Assembly: GCA_947476555.1 (NCBI GenBank)
Contig: CANJRI010000014.1
Location: forward strand, 1 to 46,309
Length of the DNA: 46,309 bases
Direction of reading: 5' to 3'
Origin: Caulobacteraceae bacterium
GTDB lineage: Bacteria > Pseudomonadota > Alphaproteobacteria > Caulobacterales > Caulobacteraceae
In this document: positions 1 through 7,997 of the stretch, one piece after another
How the letters are laid out: every line of letters begins with the position of its first letter
Numbering within the stretch: position 1 is the stretch's first letter
Translations under genes and position numbers: made by a program
The notes under the pieces: generated by a model
The model's database searches: none
The model's input: only the letters and a program-made list of their open reading frames with translations
What the model was told of the DNA's origin: nothing

Positions 1-127
1 AACGCCAGACCATCCAACATCGGCGCTTGCAACACCGCAAAATCGCCGCCTAAATATCAACCCCAGATGAGGCCATCTCTCCGCTAAATCCGGACCCCAC
101 CTGTCTCAAAACATCTGACGACGTACA
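1..127 (+). mobile_element. Right end of an IS3-family insertion sequence (cut by window edge)
   Basis: The first 53 bases encode the last residues of an IS3-type transposase (see next entry). About 74 bases of AT-richer non-coding DNA follow, ending in TGACGACGTACA at about 116-127. Read from the outside this gives an end starting TGTACGTCGTCA, matching the TG...CA ends of IS3-family elements. A reading frame homologous to another family (DUF4154) resumes directly after 127, so the boundary is placed there. The left end is outside the window, so inverted repeats and target duplication cannot be confirmed. The IS assignment rests on recalled transposase C-termini. Confidence 0.65.
3..53 (+). 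CDS. IS3-family transposase (OrfB/integrase core), C-terminal tail only
   Basis: Only 16 codons and the stop lie inside the window. They read RQTIQHRRLQHRKIAA, an Arg/His/Gln-rich tail I recognise from the end of IS3-family OrfB transposases of alphaproteobacteria. The catalytic DDE core would be upstream, outside the window. In a full element OrfB is made by programmed frameshifting with OrfA and cuts and joins the element ends. Whether this copy is intact cannot be judged here. Confidence 0.6.
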   Translation, partial: RQTIQHRRLQHRKIAA

Positions 128-128
128 C

Positions 129-260
129 TCCAGGGGCATGATCCACTTCGTGATCTTCGAGGACCGGGTCAGGTTCCATGTCGACCTCGGCCAGGCCAGC
201 CGCAGCGGCGTGGCGTTAAGTTCCAAGCTGCTGTCCCTCGCCCTCACGGTGCGACGCTGA
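129..260 (+). pseudogene. YfiR/DUF4154-family protein, 5'-truncated remnant
   Basis: An open frame starting right after the IS end encodes SRGMIHFVIFEDRVRFHVDL and continues to SSKLLSLAL before a stop at 258-260. The pattern GMI-F-----VRF-VNL---------SS-LL-LA is the conserved C-terminal block of DUF4154/YfiR periplasmic proteins. The family is normally about 170-190 aa with a signal peptide; only about 43 residues remain. The stop overlaps the next start (TGATG at 258-262), so the two genes were translationally coupled. In related genomes DUF4154 genes often sit beside a TonB receptor and a CHASE8 hybrid kinase, fitting the neighbour here. I infer loss of function by IS insertion. Confidence 0.65.
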
Positions 261-2059
261 TGCTGAGCTGGGCGGCCCTCAGCGAGCGCGGCAAGGTCGG
301 GCTGACCTGGATGGTCGCCGTGGCGCTGATCGTGGTCGCGCTGATGCTGTCCACCTTCAACGAGATCAACTACCGGCGGCAGGACGCCCGCAACGCTGTG
401 GCCCAGGCGGATATCCTGGCCGGGGCGGTGGCCGGGGCGCTGGCCTTCGACGACCGCGACGCGATGCGCGAATACGTGGACGCCTTGCGCGTGAACCCCC
501 GCGTGGCGGCGGCCGCCGTCTACGATCCCCGGGGCCGGGCGTTGATCACCTATTCCCGCGTGGCGCAGACCCGCCCTCCGCCTCAGGCTCCGGCCTTCGG
601 GGTCTGGCGCGCCGAGGGCTCCGTCCGCGTCGCCGAGCCGGTCACCGAGAACGGGACGCGATTGGGGGCCGTCTACCTGGCCACGCAGCCGGAAGGGATC
701 GGGGCGCTGTTGGGCCGCCACGGAAGTTTCGCCCTGCTCACCCTCATCGCCTACGCCCTGCTCTCCGTGCTGACCCGGGCCGGCGCCCAACTCCAGGCCC
801 GGGCCGACGAGTTGGCCGACGCCAATTCGCGCCTGACGGTGGAGATGGGCGAGCGGGTCCGGGCGGAGGAGGCTTTGCGCCAGGCTCAGAAAATGGAAGC
901 CCTTGGACAGCTCACCGGCGGCATAGCCCACGACTTCAACAACCTGCTGCAGGCCATGCACGGCGCCTTCGAGCTTATCCAGCGCCGGTCGGACCAGCCG
1001 GAACGGGTGAAGGGCTACGCCGCCCACGGCCTGCAGGCGACGGAGCGGGCCGCCAGCCTCACGCGGCAGCTGCTGGCCTTCTCCCGCTCCCAGAAGCTCG
1101 AGCTCAAGCCCTTCGTGGTCACCGACCTGGTGCGGGACATGCGCGACCTGCTGGTCCGCACCTTGGGCGGGGCGATACGCCTGTCCTTCAAGTTCGACGA
1201 AAGCCACACCGCGGTGCTGTCGGACCGGACCCAGCTGGAGCTGGCGGTGCTGAACCTGGCGATCAACGCCCGCGACGCCATGGAGTCCGGCGGGGAGCTG
1301 ACGATCTCGACCCGCACCCGCACGATCGAAGCCGGCCATCCGGTCCTGGCGCCCGATGTGTATGTCGAGCTCTCGGTCTCCGACACTGGGCCCGGCATGC
1401 CACCCGAGGTCACCGCCCGGGCCTTCGATCCGTTTTTCACGACCAAGGGGGTGGGCAAGGGCGCCGGCCTTGGCCTGTCCCAGGTCTACGGCGTCGCCCG
1501 CCAGGCCGGCGGCGAGGCGCAGATCGAATCCGAGCCGGGCAAGGGCACGAAGGTGATCCTGCTGCTGCGTCGCTCGCCGATGGATGCGCCGGCCGCCGAA
1601 ACCCTCGTCCAGCCGATGCGCACGAACCTCGCCGAACAGGATCAGTCGATCACCGTCCTGGTGGTCGACGATGACGACCAGGTCCGGGGCCTGGTTTGCG
1701 ACAGCCTGGATCTCATGGGTTACCGGGTAGTCGAGGCGCCGGACGGTCCGCGGGCCCTGGCGGCGCTGAAGGAGACCCCGCCGGACGTCGTCCTGCTCGA
1801 CTTCGCCATGCCGGGGATGAACGGCGCGGAAGTCGCCACCCTGGCGCGTCGTGAGCGGCCGGACCTGCCGATCGTCTTCGCGAGCGGTTACGCCGAGACC
1901 GAAGCGGTTCATCGGGCCCTGGGCGAAGGCGCGGCCATCCTGCGCAAGCCCTTCGAGATGAATGAGCTGGCCCACGCCCTGCGTGAGGCGATGGACGCCT
2001 CGCCGGGTCGTGAAAAGGACACACCTGCGCCGTTGACATCCCCTGCCAAGCCCCGCTGA
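260..2059 (+). CDS. Hybrid sensor histidine kinase (CHASE8 - HisKA - HATPase - receiver)
   Basis: A 599-aa membrane sensor. A transmembrane segment at about residues 13-32 is followed by a CHASE8-like periplasmic region (about 35-145) and a second membrane segment near 155-172. A short coiled stretch leads to the HisKA motif [12 protein letters not shown], with phospho-accepting His224. The HATPase domain shows [10 protein letters not shown] (N box) and DTGPGMP and GKGAGLGLS (G boxes). A C-terminal receiver (about 460-580) has the acidic pair VVDDDD and phospho-acceptor Asp514 in [10 protein letters not shown]. Family knowledge predicts autophosphorylation at His224 and transfer to Asp514 or a partner. 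No output domain or DNA-binding partner lies next to it. The start overlaps the stop of the truncated DUF4154 gene, so expression may now depend on read-through from the IS element. Confidence 0.93.
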   Translation: MLSWAALSERGKVGLTWMVAVALIVVALMLSTFNEINYRRQDARNAVAQADILAGAVAGALAFDDRDAMREYVDALRVNPRVAAAAVYDPRGRALITYSRVAQTRPPPQAPAFGVWRAEGSVRVAEPVTENGTRLGAVYLATQPEGIGALLGRHGSFALLTLIAYALLSVLTRAGAQLQARADELADANSRLTVEMGERVRAEEALRQAQKMEALGQLTGGIAHDFNNLLQAMHGAFELIQRRSDQPERVKGYAAHGLQATERAASLTRQLLAFSRSQKLELKPFVVTDLVRDMRDLLVRTLGGAIRLSFKFDESHTAVLSDRTQLELAVLNLAINARDAMESGGELTISTRTRTIEAGHPVLAPDVYVELSVSDTGPGMPPEVTARAFDPFFTTKGVGKGAGLGLSQVYGVARQAGGEAQIESEPGKGTKVILLLRRSPMDAPAAETLVQPMRTNLAEQDQSITVLVVDDDDQVRGLVCDSLDLMGYRVVEAPDGPRALAALKETPPDVVLLDFAMPGMNGAEVATLARRERPDLPIVFASGYAETEAVHRALGEGAAILRKPFEMNELAHALREAMDASPGREKDTPAPLTSPAKPR

Positions 2060-2084
2060 ATCCGCGGCGCTCAAGGTCCGAAGG

Positions 2085-2444
2085 ATGATGAATTCCATAC
2101 AGAAGGCCATGACCAACCGGGCGGCAGGGCCGGCCGCCTCAGCCGTCGCTCTGTTCCTGGTCGCCGTGCTGGTGGTGTCCTGGAGCGCCTGGCAGGGCGA
2201 ACGCGGCCGGCTGCAGACGCGGATCGCCGACCTGACCCGTCAGTCCGAGACCTCCCAGTCGCTGTGGCAGGCTCAGCTCGCCGCGTGCCACGCCGCCGCC
2301 CAGCCCCGCGGCCCTGTCCAGGTCGCGGGTTCGGGCGGGGGTGACGCCGAACAGCGGCTGTTGACCGAAGGCCCGGCCGGCGTCGACGTCTGCGCTCGAA
2401 TGGAAAGCGCCGACCAGGCCGTGCTGAAGACCCTGAAGAAATGA
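2085..2444 (+). CDS. Small membrane-anchored hypothetical protein
   Basis: A 119-aa protein with one N-terminal membrane segment (about residues 17-38, AASAVALFLVAVLVVSWSAW). A Gln/Arg-rich, probably helical region follows (about 40-75), consistent with a short coiled coil in the periplasm. Two Cys residues sit in the C-terminal half. I do not recognise a family. The first codons are ATGATG, so the start may be 2085 or 2088. The stop overlaps the next start (ATGA), indicating translational coupling with the lipoprotein gene downstream and probably one operon with the upstream kinase, 25 bases away. Confidence 0.7.
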   Translation: MMNSIQKAMTNRAAGPAASAVALFLVAVLVVSWSAWQGERGRLQTRIADLTRQSETSQSLWQAQLAACHAAAQPRGPVQVAGSGGGDAEQRLLTEGPAGVDVCARMESADQAVLKTLKK

Positions 2445-2776
2445 CCGCCCGGAAGGCCGTTCTGGCGCTAGCGGTGCTGGCGCTGGCTGGGTGCGACCAC
2501 CTGCGGGACGCCAAGGTCGCTCCTGCGCCCGCACCGGCCGCCGAGGCGCCGCCGGTCGCGCCGCCACCGCCTACCGCCTCAGCGGCTGTCCCGGTCCAGC
2601 CCCAGCGCAGCTGCGTGCCGCGCGGCGTGGGCCCGGCCCCTCGCTATCCGGACAGCGACGCGGCGTTGCGCAACGCCGCCGGGGCCGCCGACCGCTATCA
2701 GCTGATGGCCGCTGGACGCCTGATGCGCCAACGCCGGCTTGCGGAGCTCGAGCGGGTCCTGGCGGGCTGCCGCTAG
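2441..2776 (+). CDS. Small Pro/Ala-rich lipoprotein
   Basis: A 111-aa protein beginning with a lipoprotein signal: basic start, hydrophobic AVLALAVLALAGC, with the lipobox LAGC placing the lipidated cysteine at residue 18. A Pro/Ala-rich linker (about 29-50) should let the C-terminal part reach away from the membrane. The last about 55 residues hold two more Cys (in RSCVPRG and LAGCR) that could form a disulfide. No family is recognised. It overlaps the upstream gene by 4 bases and lies 4 bases ahead of the flavodoxin-like gene, so it is probably part of the same transcript. Confidence 0.72.
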   Translation: MTARKAVLALAVLALAGCDHLRDAKVAPAPAPAAEAPPVAPPPPTASAAVPVQPQRSCVPRGVGPAPRYPDSDAALRNAAGAADRYQLMAAGRLMRQRRLAELERVLAGCR

Positions 2777-2780
2777 CCTG

Positions 2781-3272
2781 ATGAAGCAGCTCCTGATCGT
2801 TTGGCATTCGCGCACCGGCGCGGCGCGGCGCATGGCCCTGGCGGCCGGCCGTGCGGCGGGCGGCGACGCCCAGGTGACCACGCGCGTAGTGGCGGCGGCG
2901 GACGCCACCGCCAAGGACCTGCTGAACGCCGACGCCTACATCTTCGCCGCCCCGGAGAACCTGGCCGCCCTGTCGGGGGTCATGAAGGACTTCTTCGACC
3001 GCACCTACTATCCGGTCCTGGGCCAGATCGAGGGCCGGCCCTACGCCCTGCTGGTCGCCGCCGGCAGCGACGGGAGCGGCGCCGTGCGCCAGATGGAGCG
3101 CATCGCCACCGGCTGGCGCCTCAAGCAGGCGGCCGAGCCGGTGATCGTCATCACCCACGCGCAGACGCCGGAGCGGATAAAGGCGCCGAAGACCCTTCGC
3201 CCCGAGGACGCCGCGCGCTGCGAGGAGGTTGGGGCGACGCTGGCCGCCGGCCTGGGGATGGGGATTTTCTGA
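2781..3272 (+). CDS. Flavodoxin-like / NAD(P)H-dependent FMN reductase family protein
   Basis: A 163-aa single-domain protein with the flavodoxin fold signature. The first strand and phosphate-binding loop read [16 protein letters not shown] (residues 4-19). A loop at about 57-75 ([20 protein letters not shown]) matches the second FMN contact, and [16 protein letters not shown] near 88-103 the third strand and loop. Such proteins bind FMN and carry electrons or reduce quinones or other small molecules in the cytoplasm; the substrate cannot be read from sequence. I chose the ATG at 2781 because an earlier in-frame start (2739) would lie inside the lipoprotein gene and add residues before the conserved first strand. 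Confidence 0.85.
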   Translation: MKQLLIVWHSRTGAARRMALAAGRAAGGDAQVTTRVVAAADATAKDLLNADAYIFAAPENLAALSGVMKDFFDRTYYPVLGQIEGRPYALLVAAGSDGSGAVRQMERIATGWRLKQAAEPVIVITHAQTPERIKAPKTLRPEDAARCEEVGATLAAGLGMGIF

Positions 3273-3330
3273 CAGGCGTTCCCCATCGCCGGAATGCGCT
3301 CTAGCCTGCGTCGCTCACAGGGGGAAAATC

Positions 3331-4659
3331 TTGGCCGTCATCGCAACGCCAGTCGACCCGCCGGCGCGCACGCCGATCTGGGCCCAGCTCTACGTCCAGG
3401 TGCTGGTCGCCATCGTGGCCGGCGCCCTGATCGGCCACATCTGGCCGGCCACGGGCGTCGAGCTGAAGCCGTTGGGCGACGCCTTCATCAAGCTGGTGAA
3501 GATGATCATCGCGCCGGTGATTTTCCTGACCATCGTCACCGGCATCGCCGGCATGAAGGACCTGGCCAAGGTGGGCGGGGTGGCGGCCAAGGCCTTCGCC
3601 TACTTCTTCACGGTCTCGACCTTCGCCCTGGTCGTCGGGATGGTGGTGGCCAATGTGTTCCAGCCGGGGGCCGGCATGGGCATCGATCCGGCCACTCTCG
3701 ATGCGACCGCCGTCCAGGACTACGCCGCCAAGTCGCACGATATGACGATCGTCGGGTTCCTGATGGAGATCATCCCGACGACCGTCGCTGGGGCGTTCGT
3801 GGACGGCAACATCCTGCAGGTGCTGTTCTTCGCCATCCCCTTCGGCTTGGCCCTGGCGATGACCGGCGAGCGGGGAGAGCCGGCCCTGGCGGTGCTGAAC
3901 TCGGTGGGCGCGGCCTTCTTCAAGCTGGTGGCGATCTTCATGAAGGCCGCTCCGATCGGGGCCTTCGGCGCCTTCGCCTTCACCATCGGCCGCTACGGCA
4001 TCGGCTCGGTGGTCGATCTGATCAAGCTGGTGGGCGCCTTCTACCTGACCAGCCTGTTCTTCGTGCTCGTGGTGCTGGGGGCCATCGCCCGGCTGACCGG
4101 ATTCTCGATCCTCAAGCTGATCCGCTATCTGAAGGAGGAGCTGCTGCTGGTGCTCGGCACCTCGTCGTCCGAAGCGGCGTTGCCGAGCCTGATGGAGAAG
4201 CTGGAGCGGGCCGGGGCGGCGAAGCCGGTGGTCGGCCTGGTGGTGCCGACCGGCTACAGCTTCAATCTGGACGGCACCAATATCTACATGACCCTGGCCA
4301 GCCTGTTCATCGCCCAGGCGGTGGGGATCGAGCTGTCGCTATCCGAGCAGCTACTATTGCTGGCGGTGGCGATGCTGAGTTCAAAGGGGGCGGCGGGCGT
4401 CACCGGCGCCGGCTTCATCACCCTGGCCGCGACCCTGACGGTGGTTCCCAGCGTGCCGGTCGCCGGCATGGCCCTGATCCTGGGCGTCGACCGCTTCATG
4501 TCGGAGTGCCGGGCCCTTACCAACTTCATCGGCAATGCGGTGGCGACCTTGGTGGTCTCCCGTTGGGAGGGCGCCCTGGACCGCGACGCCCTGGCCCGCG
4601 CCCTGGATGGGCCGTCCGGGCCGGTGGCGGTGCGCGCGGTCGAAGCCGACGCGGACTAG
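3331..4659 (+). CDS. dctA: C4-dicarboxylate/H+ (or Na+) symporter, DctA-type (DAACS family)
   Basis: A 442-aa polytopic inner-membrane transporter. After an N-terminal segment ([20 protein letters not shown]), it shows [17 protein letters not shown] and the serine-rich re-entrant motif [36 protein letters not shown] and [19 protein letters not shown] follow; all are hallmarks of DAACS proteins. It should import succinate, fumarate or malate, although aspartate/glutamate uptake is possible in this family. No ATG lies near the conserved N-terminus. A TTG at 3331, preceded by an AGGGGGA ribosome site at 3319-3325, gives the expected length, so I prefer it to the GTG/ATG far upstream. It converges with the response regulator gene, the two overlapping by 4 bases. 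Confidence 0.92.
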   Translation: MAVIATPVDPPARTPIWAQLYVQVLVAIVAGALIGHIWPATGVELKPLGDAFIKLVKMIIAPVIFLTIVTGIAGMKDLAKVGGVAAKAFAYFFTVSTFALVVGMVVANVFQPGAGMGIDPATLDATAVQDYAAKSHDMTIVGFLMEIIPTTVAGAFVDGNILQVLFFAIPFGLALAMTGERGEPALAVLNSVGAAFFKLVAIFMKAAPIGAFGAFAFTIGRYGIGSVVDLIKLVGAFYLTSLFFVLVVLGAIARLTGFSILKLIRYLKEELLLVLGTSSSEAALPSLMEKLERAGAAKPVVGLVVPTGYSFNLDGTNIYMTLASLFIAQAVGIELSLSEQLLLLAVAMLSSKGAAGVTGAGFITLAATLTVVPSVPVAGMALILGVDRFMSECRALTNFIGNAVATLVVSRWEGALDRDALARALDGPSGPVAVRAVEADAD

Positions 4660-5066
4660 CTGGCCCGGCGCAGCGGCGGACGCACCGGCTCCGCGGCGGC
4701 CGCCACCGTCGCTGTGAAGCGCGCGACCATGATCGGCTTGGAGAGGAAGTCGTTGAAGCCGAGGTCCAGGTATTCCTTCGGCTTGCGGGTGACGACATCG
4801 GCGGTGAGGGCGATGACCGGGATGTTCCGTTGTGGACAGTCGCTCTCGCGCAGCCGGCGCACGGTCTCGACGCCGTTCATCCCCGGCATGTGGATGTCCA
4901 TCAAAACCACATCGAAGGTTTCGCGCTCGAGGCGTTCGAGCGCCTCGGGGCCGGATAGGGCCTTCACCCCGATGTGCCCGAAGGCCGTCAGAATCTCCTG
5001 GACGATGTGCAGGTTCAGCGGCTCGTCGTCGACGTGCAGCACCTTTAGCGGTCTGGCCGGCGGCAT
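4656..5066 (-). CDS. Single-domain response regulator (CheY-like receiver)
   Basis: A 136-aa protein made only of a receiver domain. It has the acidic pocket HVDDEP (Asp13-Asp14), phospho-acceptor Asp57 in [13 protein letters not shown], Thr in IALTADV (about residue 88) and the conserved Lys of FLSKPI near residue 110. With no output domain it should act by protein-protein contact or as a phosphate shuttle or sink, as in CheY or DivK. The [11 protein letters not shown] context is typical of receivers that partner hybrid kinases. A hybrid kinase is encoded about 2.6 kb away, but no direct link is shown. Its 3' end overlaps the stop of dctA. Confidence 0.9.
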   Translation of the reverse strand: MPPARPLKVLHVDDEPLNLHIVQEILTAFGHIGVKALSGPEALERLERETFDVVLMDIHMPGMNGVETVRRLRESDCPQRNIPVIALTADVVTRKPKEYLDLGFNDFLSKPIMVARFTATVAAAAEPVRPPLRRAS

Positions 5067-5178
5067 GGCGTTCTGCTCCGCGCGGGCGACGCGAGCCGCC
5101 CCAGTGGACTCAACTGTAGGGCGTGTGCCCTAAGGTAGAGCTGACAGACGTACCTAACTGGCGTTAGCTATCTGGCGG

Positions 5179-5280
5179 TCAGATCTTTCCGAGAGAGACG
5201 GCGATCAGGGCCGCCAGGGACGCGGTGAGGGCCAGGGCCTCGGGCACTCGGGTCCAGTCGATGACATATCTGCGGCGCAT
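5179..5280 (-). CDS. Possible 33-aa single-pass membrane protein
   Basis: A short frame with an ATG start and TGA stop encodes MRRRYVIDWTRVPEALAL followed by a hydrophobic stretch TASLAALIAVSLGKI. The positive N-terminus and single hydrophobic helix suit a small inner-membrane protein with its N-terminus inside. A GGTGGGAA stretch about 4 bases before the start could be a ribosome site. Codon third positions are GC-rich like neighbouring genes. No family is recognised and it is short, so it could be chance. It lies in an otherwise unexplained gap, with an inverted repeat just upstream of its start. Confidence 0.42.
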   Translation of the reverse strand: MRRRYVIDWTRVPEALALTASLAALIAVSLGKI

Positions 5281-5300
5281 ATCATTCCCACCGAGAAGGG

Positions 5301-5395
5301 CTCGTCACCCGGACACCCGCGCCGTGGGATGGGGGAGGTTGGCGCGGACCGGCGGACCTTGGGGCATGATGGCCCGCCGTTGTCCGGGTGACGAG
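5301..5395. repeat. Perfect 15-bp inverted repeat enclosing 65 bp
   Basis: CTCGTCACCCGGACA at 5301-5315 is exactly the reverse complement of TGTCCGGGTGACGAG at 5381-5395. The 65 bases between are GC-rich and carry no obvious gene. Neither arm extends further. The spacing is too long for a simple intrinsic terminator and there is no T tract. It could be the two ends of a tiny mobile element, a paired operator, or a long RNA hairpin in the leader of the 33-aa gene. The rest of the gap (5396-5450) is AT-richer and contains the palindrome AGTTTAAACT near 5419-5428; I see nothing else there. Confidence 0.75.
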
Positions 5396-5450
5396 AACTC
5401 AACTACAGTGAGAACGTGTTTAGTTTAAACTGTACGAACCCGTCAACCCC

Positions 5451-5831
5451 TTAGCAGGGAACGCGACGCTTGATGACGGTCATGCGGTCCCGGTAGGGGT
5501 CCCAGACCCGTTCGCGGCGGGTGCAGGTTCGATAGCCGTAGGTCGGGGCGTACCCATAGCTGGGCGCGTAACCGTAGCTCGGCGCATAGCCGTAACCGGA
5601 CTGGTAGCGGGGATCGTAGTAGCTGCCGCCATAGTAGGAGTTGTTGCGCGACCCGCCTGAGAGCGCGGCGCCGATGGCAAGGCCGGCCACACCGGCCACG
5701 ATCGCGGCGGCGGCGGCGTCGCCCTTGTCGCGATTGCGATAGTAGCGTTGGGCTTCCGCCGGCATAGCGCTGGCGGCAAGGGCGGCGCCGGCGGTGACCG
5801 CGGCGAGACCCGAAGCGATGATCTTGCGCAT
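5451..5831 (-). CDS. Secreted glycine-zipper protein with Tyr-Gly repeats
   Basis: A 126-aa protein with a clear signal peptide ending near AMPAEAQ (about residue 28). A glycine-zipper hydrophobic segment follows (AAAAAIVAGVAGLAIGAALSGG, about 39-60), and a repetitive region has near-identical GYAPSYGYAP units (about 80-98). The basic C-terminus (CTRRERVWDPYRDRMTVIKR) ends in Cys. Glycine zippers of this kind occur in small periplasmic and outer-membrane proteins such as the Rcc01693/SlyB-like groups; no precise function is known to me. The ATG at 5831 is preceded by AGGAGG (in CCAGGAGGTCATT), a strong ribosome site. It is divergent from the stress-type cluster at 6050. Confidence 0.82.
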   Translation of the reverse strand: MRKIIASGLAAVTAGAALAASAMPAEAQRYYRNRDKGDAAAAAIVAGVAGLAIGAALSGGSRNNSYYGGSYYDPRYQSGYGYAPSYGYAPSYGYAPTYGYRTCTRRERVWDPYRDRMTVIKRRVPC

Positions 5832-5896
5832 AATGACCTCCTGGTGGCCCCAAAAAAGCGGGGCCAGCGTTGGGGTGAGCGTGGCGTTTCCGCCCT

Positions 5897-5911
5897 GAAC
5901 CGAGCCTGAAC
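5897..5911. promoter_or_regulatory. GAAC-N7-GAAC direct repeat (SOS-box-like operator) upstream of the glycine-zipper gene
   Basis: The + strand reads GAAC at 5897-5900 and again at 5908-5911 with seven bases between, inside the direct repeat CCTGAAC. This spacing is the alphaproteobacterial LexA box, but the repeat could also serve another regulator. It lies about 66 bases upstream of the start at 5831. The match is short, so a chance occurrence is possible. Confidence 0.35.
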
Positions 5912-5952
5912 GGCGACTTCAGCGTTCTGGTGGTTTTTTGCGACCCAACCGG

Positions 5953-5977
5953 GGACCAAACCGGCTTTCCGCGCGTT
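5953..5977 (+). promoter_or_regulatory. Candidate general-stress (EcfG/SigT-like) promoter
   Basis: GGACC at 5953-5957 and CGTT at 5974-5977 are separated by 16 bases. The alphaproteobacterial general-stress sigma factor EcfG recognises GGAAC-N16/17-CGTT, so this is one mismatch away. It is 73 bases before the start of the 6050 gene, whose cluster (holin-superfamily and DUF3618 proteins) is the type often seen in stress regulons. This is a suggestion from a short motif only. Confidence 0.28.
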
Positions 5978-6049
5978 ATCCGCGAAGGCACGTGAGGCGA
6001 TGCGGCCGCGCGTCCATTTCGCCTGTTTGAACGCCCCGGGGAGACAGCC

Positions 6050-6736
6050 ATGAGCGAGTTCGACATCACCACTGACGGCGCCGACATCGAGGGCCCCACG
6101 CCCAAGGCGCGCGTCAAGGCGGCGGCCAGCCAGGCCACCCAGGCCTTGCGCCAGGAGGCCCAGACCTTCGCCGCCGCGGCGCAGACCCGGGCGAAGGAGG
6201 AGGCCCAGAAACGCCAGCAGATGGGCGCCAAGGCGCTGGGCGACTTCGCGGGCGCCATTCGCAAGGCCGGCGAGGAGCTTTCCCAGAGCGACCAGAGCCC
6301 GGCCGCCCGCCTGGTCGGCCAGGCCGCTGACGGCCTGGAGAACCTGTCGCGCAATCTGGCCGACACCTCGCCCGAGGAAGTGGTCGGCGCGGTGCGGGAT
6401 TTCGGACGCCGCCATCCGGCCGCCTTCATCGGTGGCGCGGTGCTGGTGGGCGTCGCCCTGGGGCGGTTCCTGCGGGCTTCCGACGCCGCCGCGGACGCGA
6501 CAGACCTGGACGACCTTGGTGAGCCGGTGCTCGGCTCCAGCTATTCGCCCGGCCCGCCGGCCACCGCCGACCAGGCCCTGGGACTCGTGGACGTCGAGGG
6601 GCCGGAATATGGCGACCTCGACGCGGCCGCCGGTCTCGACACCCCCTTGGCCGATGACCTCGGCGACCTGTCGCCGTCGGATATCGACGACACCGCGGCC
6701 GGCCCGTCGGCCGACCCCGATCGCAAGGGCGTCTGA
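6050..6736 (+). CDS. Hypothetical helical protein with central glycine-rich membrane segment
   Basis: A 228-aa protein. Residues about 17-65 are Ala/Gln/Lys-rich and should form an amphipathic helix or coiled coil. A glycine-zipper hydrophobic segment HPAAFIGGAVLVGVALGRFL (about 124-143) follows, then an acidic Asp-rich tail. The FGRRHPAAFIGGAVLVGVALGRF arrangement resembles segments in nutrient-deprivation-induced and DUF3618-type proteins. The start has GGGGAGAC about 9 bases upstream. It is followed after 3 bases by the holin-superfamily gene and then a DUF3618 gene, forming one operon. Function is unknown; membrane remodelling or stress protection is inferred from its partners. Confidence 0.78.
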   Translation: MSEFDITTDGADIEGPTPKARVKAAASQATQALRQEAQTFAAAAQTRAKEEAQKRQQMGAKALGDFAGAIRKAGEELSQSDQSPAARLVGQAADGLENLSRNLADTSPEEVVGAVRDFGRRHPAAFIGGAVLVGVALGRFLRASDAAADATDLDDLGEPVLGSSYSPGPPATADQALGLVDVEGPEYGDLDAAAGLDTPLADDLGDLSPSDIDDTAAGPSADPDRKGV

Positions 6737-6739
6737 GCC

Positions 6740-7135
6740 GTGGACGGGGGACAGTCACTTCCGGAGCGGCGGACGCTGCCGGAGCTGATCTCGGCGCTGA
6801 CCGGCGACCTGGCCACGCTGGTGCGCAAGGAGTCCGAACTGATCCGCGCCGAGCTTGGCGTTAAGCTGCAAGGCGCGGCGAGGGCGGCCGGCAAGGTGGC
6901 CGCCGGCGGCCTCCTGATGACTGCGGCTCTGCTGGTCCTCCTGCAGGCCCTGGTTCTCGCGCTCTCCAAGGTAATGGACCCCCTGTGGGCCTCTCTGCTC
7001 GTCGGTGGGGTGGTGGCCGCAATTGGCTACGGCCTGGTGCGGCTGGGCATGAAATCGATGGATCCCAAGAACCTGACACCCGACCGCGCCGCCCGACAGC
7101 TGCGCAAGGACGTCCAAATGATGAAGGGCCGCTGA
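6740..7135 (+). CDS. Phage-holin-superfamily (DUF1469) membrane protein
   Basis: A 131-aa protein starting with GTG at 6740. An amphipathic N-terminal region has LISALTGDLATLVRKESELIRAEL, the typical start of DUF1469/holin-3_6 proteins. Two membrane helices follow (about 52-74 and 80-101), then a polar tail. Despite the holin name these are usually chromosomal membrane proteins and not phage lysis genes; no other phage gene is present here. It is separated from the next gene (7137) by one base after its TGA, so the three genes 6050-7997 are probably co-transcribed. Confidence 0.85.
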   Translation: MDGGQSLPERRTLPELISALTGDLATLVRKESELIRAELGVKLQGAARAAGKVAAGGLLMTAALLVLLQALVLALSKVMDPLWASLLVGGVVAAIGYGLVRLGMKSMDPKNLTPDRAARQLRKDVQMMKGR

Positions 7136-7136
7136 A

Positions 7137-7997
7137 ATGACCAAGTCTCCGGAAGAGGTGGAGCGCGAGGTGGAAGCCGCGCGTGAGCGGATCGACCAGA
7201 CGGTCGAGGCGCTGAAGGACAAACTGCAACCCCAAGAACTGTTCGATGAGGCGACGAGGATCATGGGCCAGACGAGCAACAAGGTGCTGACGACGGTGGT
7301 GGAGCAGGCCAAGGCGAACCCGCTGCCGATCGCCCTGATCGGCGTTGGCGTGGCCTGGTGGGCGCTCAGCCAGAACAAGAAGTCCGAGTACGATCCCTAT
7401 TCCGGGCAGAGCTATTACGAGACCTACGAAGGCTATGACGAGGATGGCGGCGTGGCCCGCCGGCTGAGGAACAAGGCGCGGGAGGCCGCCATGGCCGCCA
7501 AGGCCTCACTCAGCGGGGCCAAGGAAAAGGTCTCCGGCGCAGTCGCCCATGCCAGCGCCGAGGCGGGCGCCCGGGCCGGCGTCGCCAAGGGCAAGATCTC
7601 GGAGATCGCCGGGACGGCCCAGGCCAAGGCCGGCGAGGCGGGTCGCCATGCGCAGCAGCGGCTGAACCAGGCGATCGACACCCAACCGCTGATCCTGGCC
7701 GGCATCGGCCTGGCGGTCGGCGCCGCGATCGGCGCCTCCCTGCCCGCGAGCCGTCTGGAACGGCGCTATGTGGGTCCGGTGCGCAACAAGGCGATGGAGC
7801 GCGGCCGCGAGGTCGCCCGCACATCCCTCGACGACGCCAAGAGCCTCGCCCAGCGCGCCTATGACCAGGCCAAGGACGAACTGCATCGCCAGACCGGACC
7901 GGAGGGCGAGGGCCTGACCCTGCGTGAGAAGGCCAAGGCGGTGGCCGACGCCGGCGCCCAGACCGTTCGTGACGAGGTCGGCGCCCGACTGCAGTAG
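7137..7997 (+). CDS. DUF3618 domain-containing membrane protein
   Basis: A 286-aa protein. The N-terminus EEVEREVEAARERIDQTVEAL KDKLQP is the DUF3618 signature. A hydrophobic segment NPLPIALIGVGVAWWAL (about 61-77) and a second, glycine-rich one (about 180-200, LILAGIGLAVGAAIGASLP) flank a long Ala/Lys helical stretch. The C-terminal third is again charged and helical. DUF3618 proteins are commonly paired with DUF1469 genes, as here; their role is not established. I infer an envelope-associated stress protein. Confidence 0.85.
   Translation: MTKSPEEVEREVEAARERIDQTVEALKDKLQPQELFDEATRIMGQTSNKVLTTVVEQAKANPLPIALIGVGVAWWALSQNKKSEYDPYSGQSYYETYEGYDEDGGVARRLRNKAREAAMAAKASLSGAKEKVSGAVAHASAEAGARAGVAKGKISEIAGTAQAKAGEAGRHAQQRLNQAIDTQPLILAGIGLAVGAAIGASLPASRLERRYVGPVRNKAMERGREVARTSLDDAKSLAQRAYDQAKDELHRQTGPEGEGLTLREKAKAVADAGAQTVRDEVGARLQ

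Noticed and set aside
50..2116. 688-aa open frame on the minus strand opposite the hybrid kinase
   Set aside because: The + strand product has complete kinase and receiver motifs. The antisense frame is Arg/Gly/His-rich with no family pattern, as expected from GC-rich third positions.
6740..7135. Holin-superfamily gene as a prophage marker
   Set aside because: DUF1469 proteins are normally chromosomal in these bacteria, and no phage structural, lysis or integrase genes are nearby.
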